DNA of 6,482 bases from the NCBI GenBank assembly GCA_937138955.1, contig CAKZPJ010000645.1, forward strand, positions 1 to 6,482, in the 5' to 3' direction. Origin of the DNA: an uncultured Flammeovirgaceae bacterium (GTDB lineage Bacteria > Bacteroidota > Bacteroidia > Cytophagales > Cyclobacteriaceae). The translations under genes and the position numbers were made by a program. The notes under the pieces are model-generated. The model was given only the letters and a program-made list of their open reading frames with translations, was not told the origin of the DNA and ran no database searches. Positions 5,233-6,482 of the stretch are shown here, in pieces. Position 1 is the first letter of the stretch. Every line of letters begins with the position of its first letter.

Positions 5233-6153
5233 ATGATAAATTCTCGTCGCCTTTGGGTAAAAACGCTACTAGCCACTCCTCTTGTTTCGCTTTCCGGAAC
5301 TGTGGTGTCCCCCGCTAAATCAATCTTGAAGAGTGAGTTACCACTTCGCTTAAGCCTAAACGCCTACTCTTTCAATAAGCCACTACGCGACGGGGAAATG
5401 TTGCTAGACGATCTGCTAAATTTTACCGCTGATCATTACATCCCCGCTTTGGACTTGACAGCTTACTATTTCCCTACGTACCCAGAAGTACCGGATGATT
5501 CGTTTCTGTACGAGGTCAAGCGTAAAGCGCACCGTCGGGGATTGGTGTTCAGCGGAACCGGGGTCCGTAACAATTTTACCCAGCCCGATGAACAAAAACG
5601 AGCCGCCGATGTACAATTAGTTCGTAATTGGATTGATGCCGCAGTAAAGCTAGGAGCACCTACTGTCCGCATCTTCGCCGGGCCAGAAGCCAAAGATGGT
5701 GCTTCGGAAGAAGAAACCACGCAATGGATGTTAGCAAGTATTCGCGAGTGCGTAAATTACGGGAAGCAAAAAGGAATTATCGTAGCCCTTCAAAATCATA
5801 ATGAGTTTGTGAAAACCGCCCAGCAAGTTCATCAGATCATGAAGAGTATTAACTCGGAGTGGTTAGGGTTAATGCTAGACGTTGGCAGCTATCGAGCAGA
5901 TAACCCTTACTTTGAGATTGCAGAAACCGCTCAGTACGCCGTCAATTGGCAAATAAAAGAGAACGTTTACGCGCGGCAGCAGGAGCAGAAAACAAATATT
6001 GATAAACTATTGCCCATCATTCTAGAATCAGGCTACCGGGGTTATTTACCTTTGGAAACCTTGGGGCCGGGCGACCCCTATAAAAAAGTAACGGTTTTCC
6101 TCGAGGAAGTACGTAGCTCAATGAGTAATCTGAGCGAAACACTTATTCGTTAG
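5233..6153 (+). CDS. Exported sugar phosphate isomerase/epimerase-like TIM-barrel protein
   Basis: A 306-residue protein of the xylose isomerase-like/AP endonuclease 2 TIM-barrel superfamily, annotated in bulk as sugar phosphate isomerase/epimerase. The N-terminus MINSRRLWVKTLLATPLVSL is a twin-arginine-like signal (SRRxWxK plus a hydrophobic stretch), so export to the periplasm is likely. The barrel follows: RLSLNAYSFN at 39-48 (first strand), ALDLTAYYFP at 72-81, VRIFAGPE at 145-152, VALQNHNEF at 184-192 (His189), LMLDVGSYRADNPY at 213-226 (Asp216) and YLPLETLGPGDPY at 271-283 (Glu275). His189, Asp216 and Glu275 sit where the superfamily places divalent-metal ligands and acid/base residues. 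Substrate and direction cannot be deduced. In Bacteroidota such proteins often accompany sugar-uptake or oxidoreductase genes, but none is adjacent here. No Shine-Dalgarno sequence precedes the ATG. The 3' end overlaps ispH tail to tail by 4 bp. Confidence 0.88.
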   Translation: MINSRRLWVKTLLATPLVSLSGTVVSPAKSILKSELPLRLSLNAYSFNKPLRDGEMLLDDLLNFTADHYIPALDLTAYYFPTYPEVPDDSFLYEVKRKAHRRGLVFSGTGVRNNFTQPDEQKRAADVQLVRNWIDAAVKLGAPTVRIFAGPEAKDGASEEETTQWMLASIRECVNYGKQKGIIVALQNHNEFVKTAQQVHQIMKSINSEWLGLMLDVGSYRADNPYFEIAETAQYAVNWQIKENVYARQQEQKTNIDKLLPIILESGYRGYLPLETLGPGDPYKKVTVFLEEVRSSMSNLSETLIR

Positions 6154-6482
6154 CTAGTCACTACTAATTTACTATCTGATGTACGAATACCATTTGCTAC
6201 TTGCTCCATCAACCACATTGGGGTAGAAGTAGCTCCGCACACGCCAACTGTCGTCATTCCATCAAACCATTCGGGTTGCAGTTCTTCTTCGTTGGCAATA
6301 AAGTAACTACGTTGGTTGGTCGCTCGGCAAACTTCAAACAAAGCTTTGCCATTGGAGCTTTTTTTACTGCTCACAAAAATGATGACATCCTGCTCTTGAG
6401 CAAACCGTTGTAGTTGCGGCTCACGGTTAGAAACTTGGCGGCAAATACTATCGTTAGCATTGAACGTTGTAGTTTCCAGTTC
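6150..6482 (-). CDS. ispH: 4-hydroxy-3-methylbut-2-enyl diphosphate reductase, C-terminal part
   Basis: The last 110 residues of IspH (LytB), the iron-sulfur enzyme of the final MEP-pathway step, which converts HMBPP to IPP and DMAPP in the cytosol. The frame is open to the window edge, so the gene begins to the right. The fragment starts ETTTFNANDSICRQVSNRE; its Cys matches the third cluster-binding Cys of the family (DICxAT.NRQ in E. coli). FVSSKKSSNGKALFEVC matches the conserved SKxSSN motif that binds the diphosphate, and VGVCGATSTPMWLMEQV is the usual C-terminal GASTP segment. The SICRQVSNRE form is of the kind seen in Bacteroidota. A GTG at 6372-6374 within the frame is internal and not the start. 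The stop TAA at 6150-6152 overlaps the stop of the convergent sugar isomerase gene, leaving no space for an intergenic terminator. Confidence 0.93.
   Translation of the reverse strand, partial: ELETTTFNANDSICRQVSNREPQLQRFAQEQDVIIFVSSKKSSNGKALFEVCRATNQRSYFIANEEELQPEWFDGMTTVGVCGATSTPMWLMEQVANGIRTSDSKLVVTS

Overview
The window looks like chromosomal DNA from a member of the Bacteroidota, possibly a marine Cytophagales-type bacterium. This is inferred from the style of the proteins: an IspH C-terminus reading SICRQVSNRE, a Tat-like sugar isomerase/epimerase and an HI0933-type flavoprotein. It also fits the weak or absent Shine-Dalgarno sequences and the A/T-rich intergenic DNA. No RNA gene, CRISPR array or complete transposon is visible.

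Layout. (1) Positions 1-435 hold no intact gene, but the minus strand reads as a decayed, unidentified protein in two frames. (2) Positions 436-1338 (minus) encode a complete NAD-dependent epimerase/dehydratase. (3) Positions 1448-2037 (minus) are a two-gene toxin-antitoxin-like module, a DUF433 antitoxin followed by a DUF5615 PIN-like toxin, overlapping by 4 bp. (4) Positions 2127-2878 (minus) are a broken gene for a TIR-like/nucleoside-deoxyribosyltransferase-like protein. It carries one frameshift and one nonsense codon, yet about 250 codons can be reconstructed. It is bracketed by an 11-bp direct repeat, has a strong hairpin upstream, and contains a 16-bp perfect inverted repeat near its 3' end. 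(5) Positions 2956-3145 are non-coding and end in a heptamer tandem repeat. (6) Positions 3146-4885 (minus) are a likely two-gene unit: a secreted protein of unknown function and an HI0933/BaiN-type flavoprotein. (7) Positions 4886-5232 separate divergent genes and contain what looks like a decayed small membrane-protein gene on the plus strand. (8) Positions 5233-6153 (plus) encode an exported TIM-barrel sugar isomerase/epimerase. (9) Positions 6150-6482 (minus) are the C-terminal part of ispH, which runs off the window and overlaps the previous gene tail to tail by 4 bp.

The housekeeping or metabolic genes (epimerase, flavoprotein, sugar isomerase, ispH) do not form one pathway. The region from about 1.4 to 3.1 kb behaves like an accessory insert: a toxin-antitoxin module, a dead defence-like gene and repeats. 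No convincing new intact system is present. The most informative signals are the three separate coding remnants and the repeat architecture around the dead TIR-like gene.
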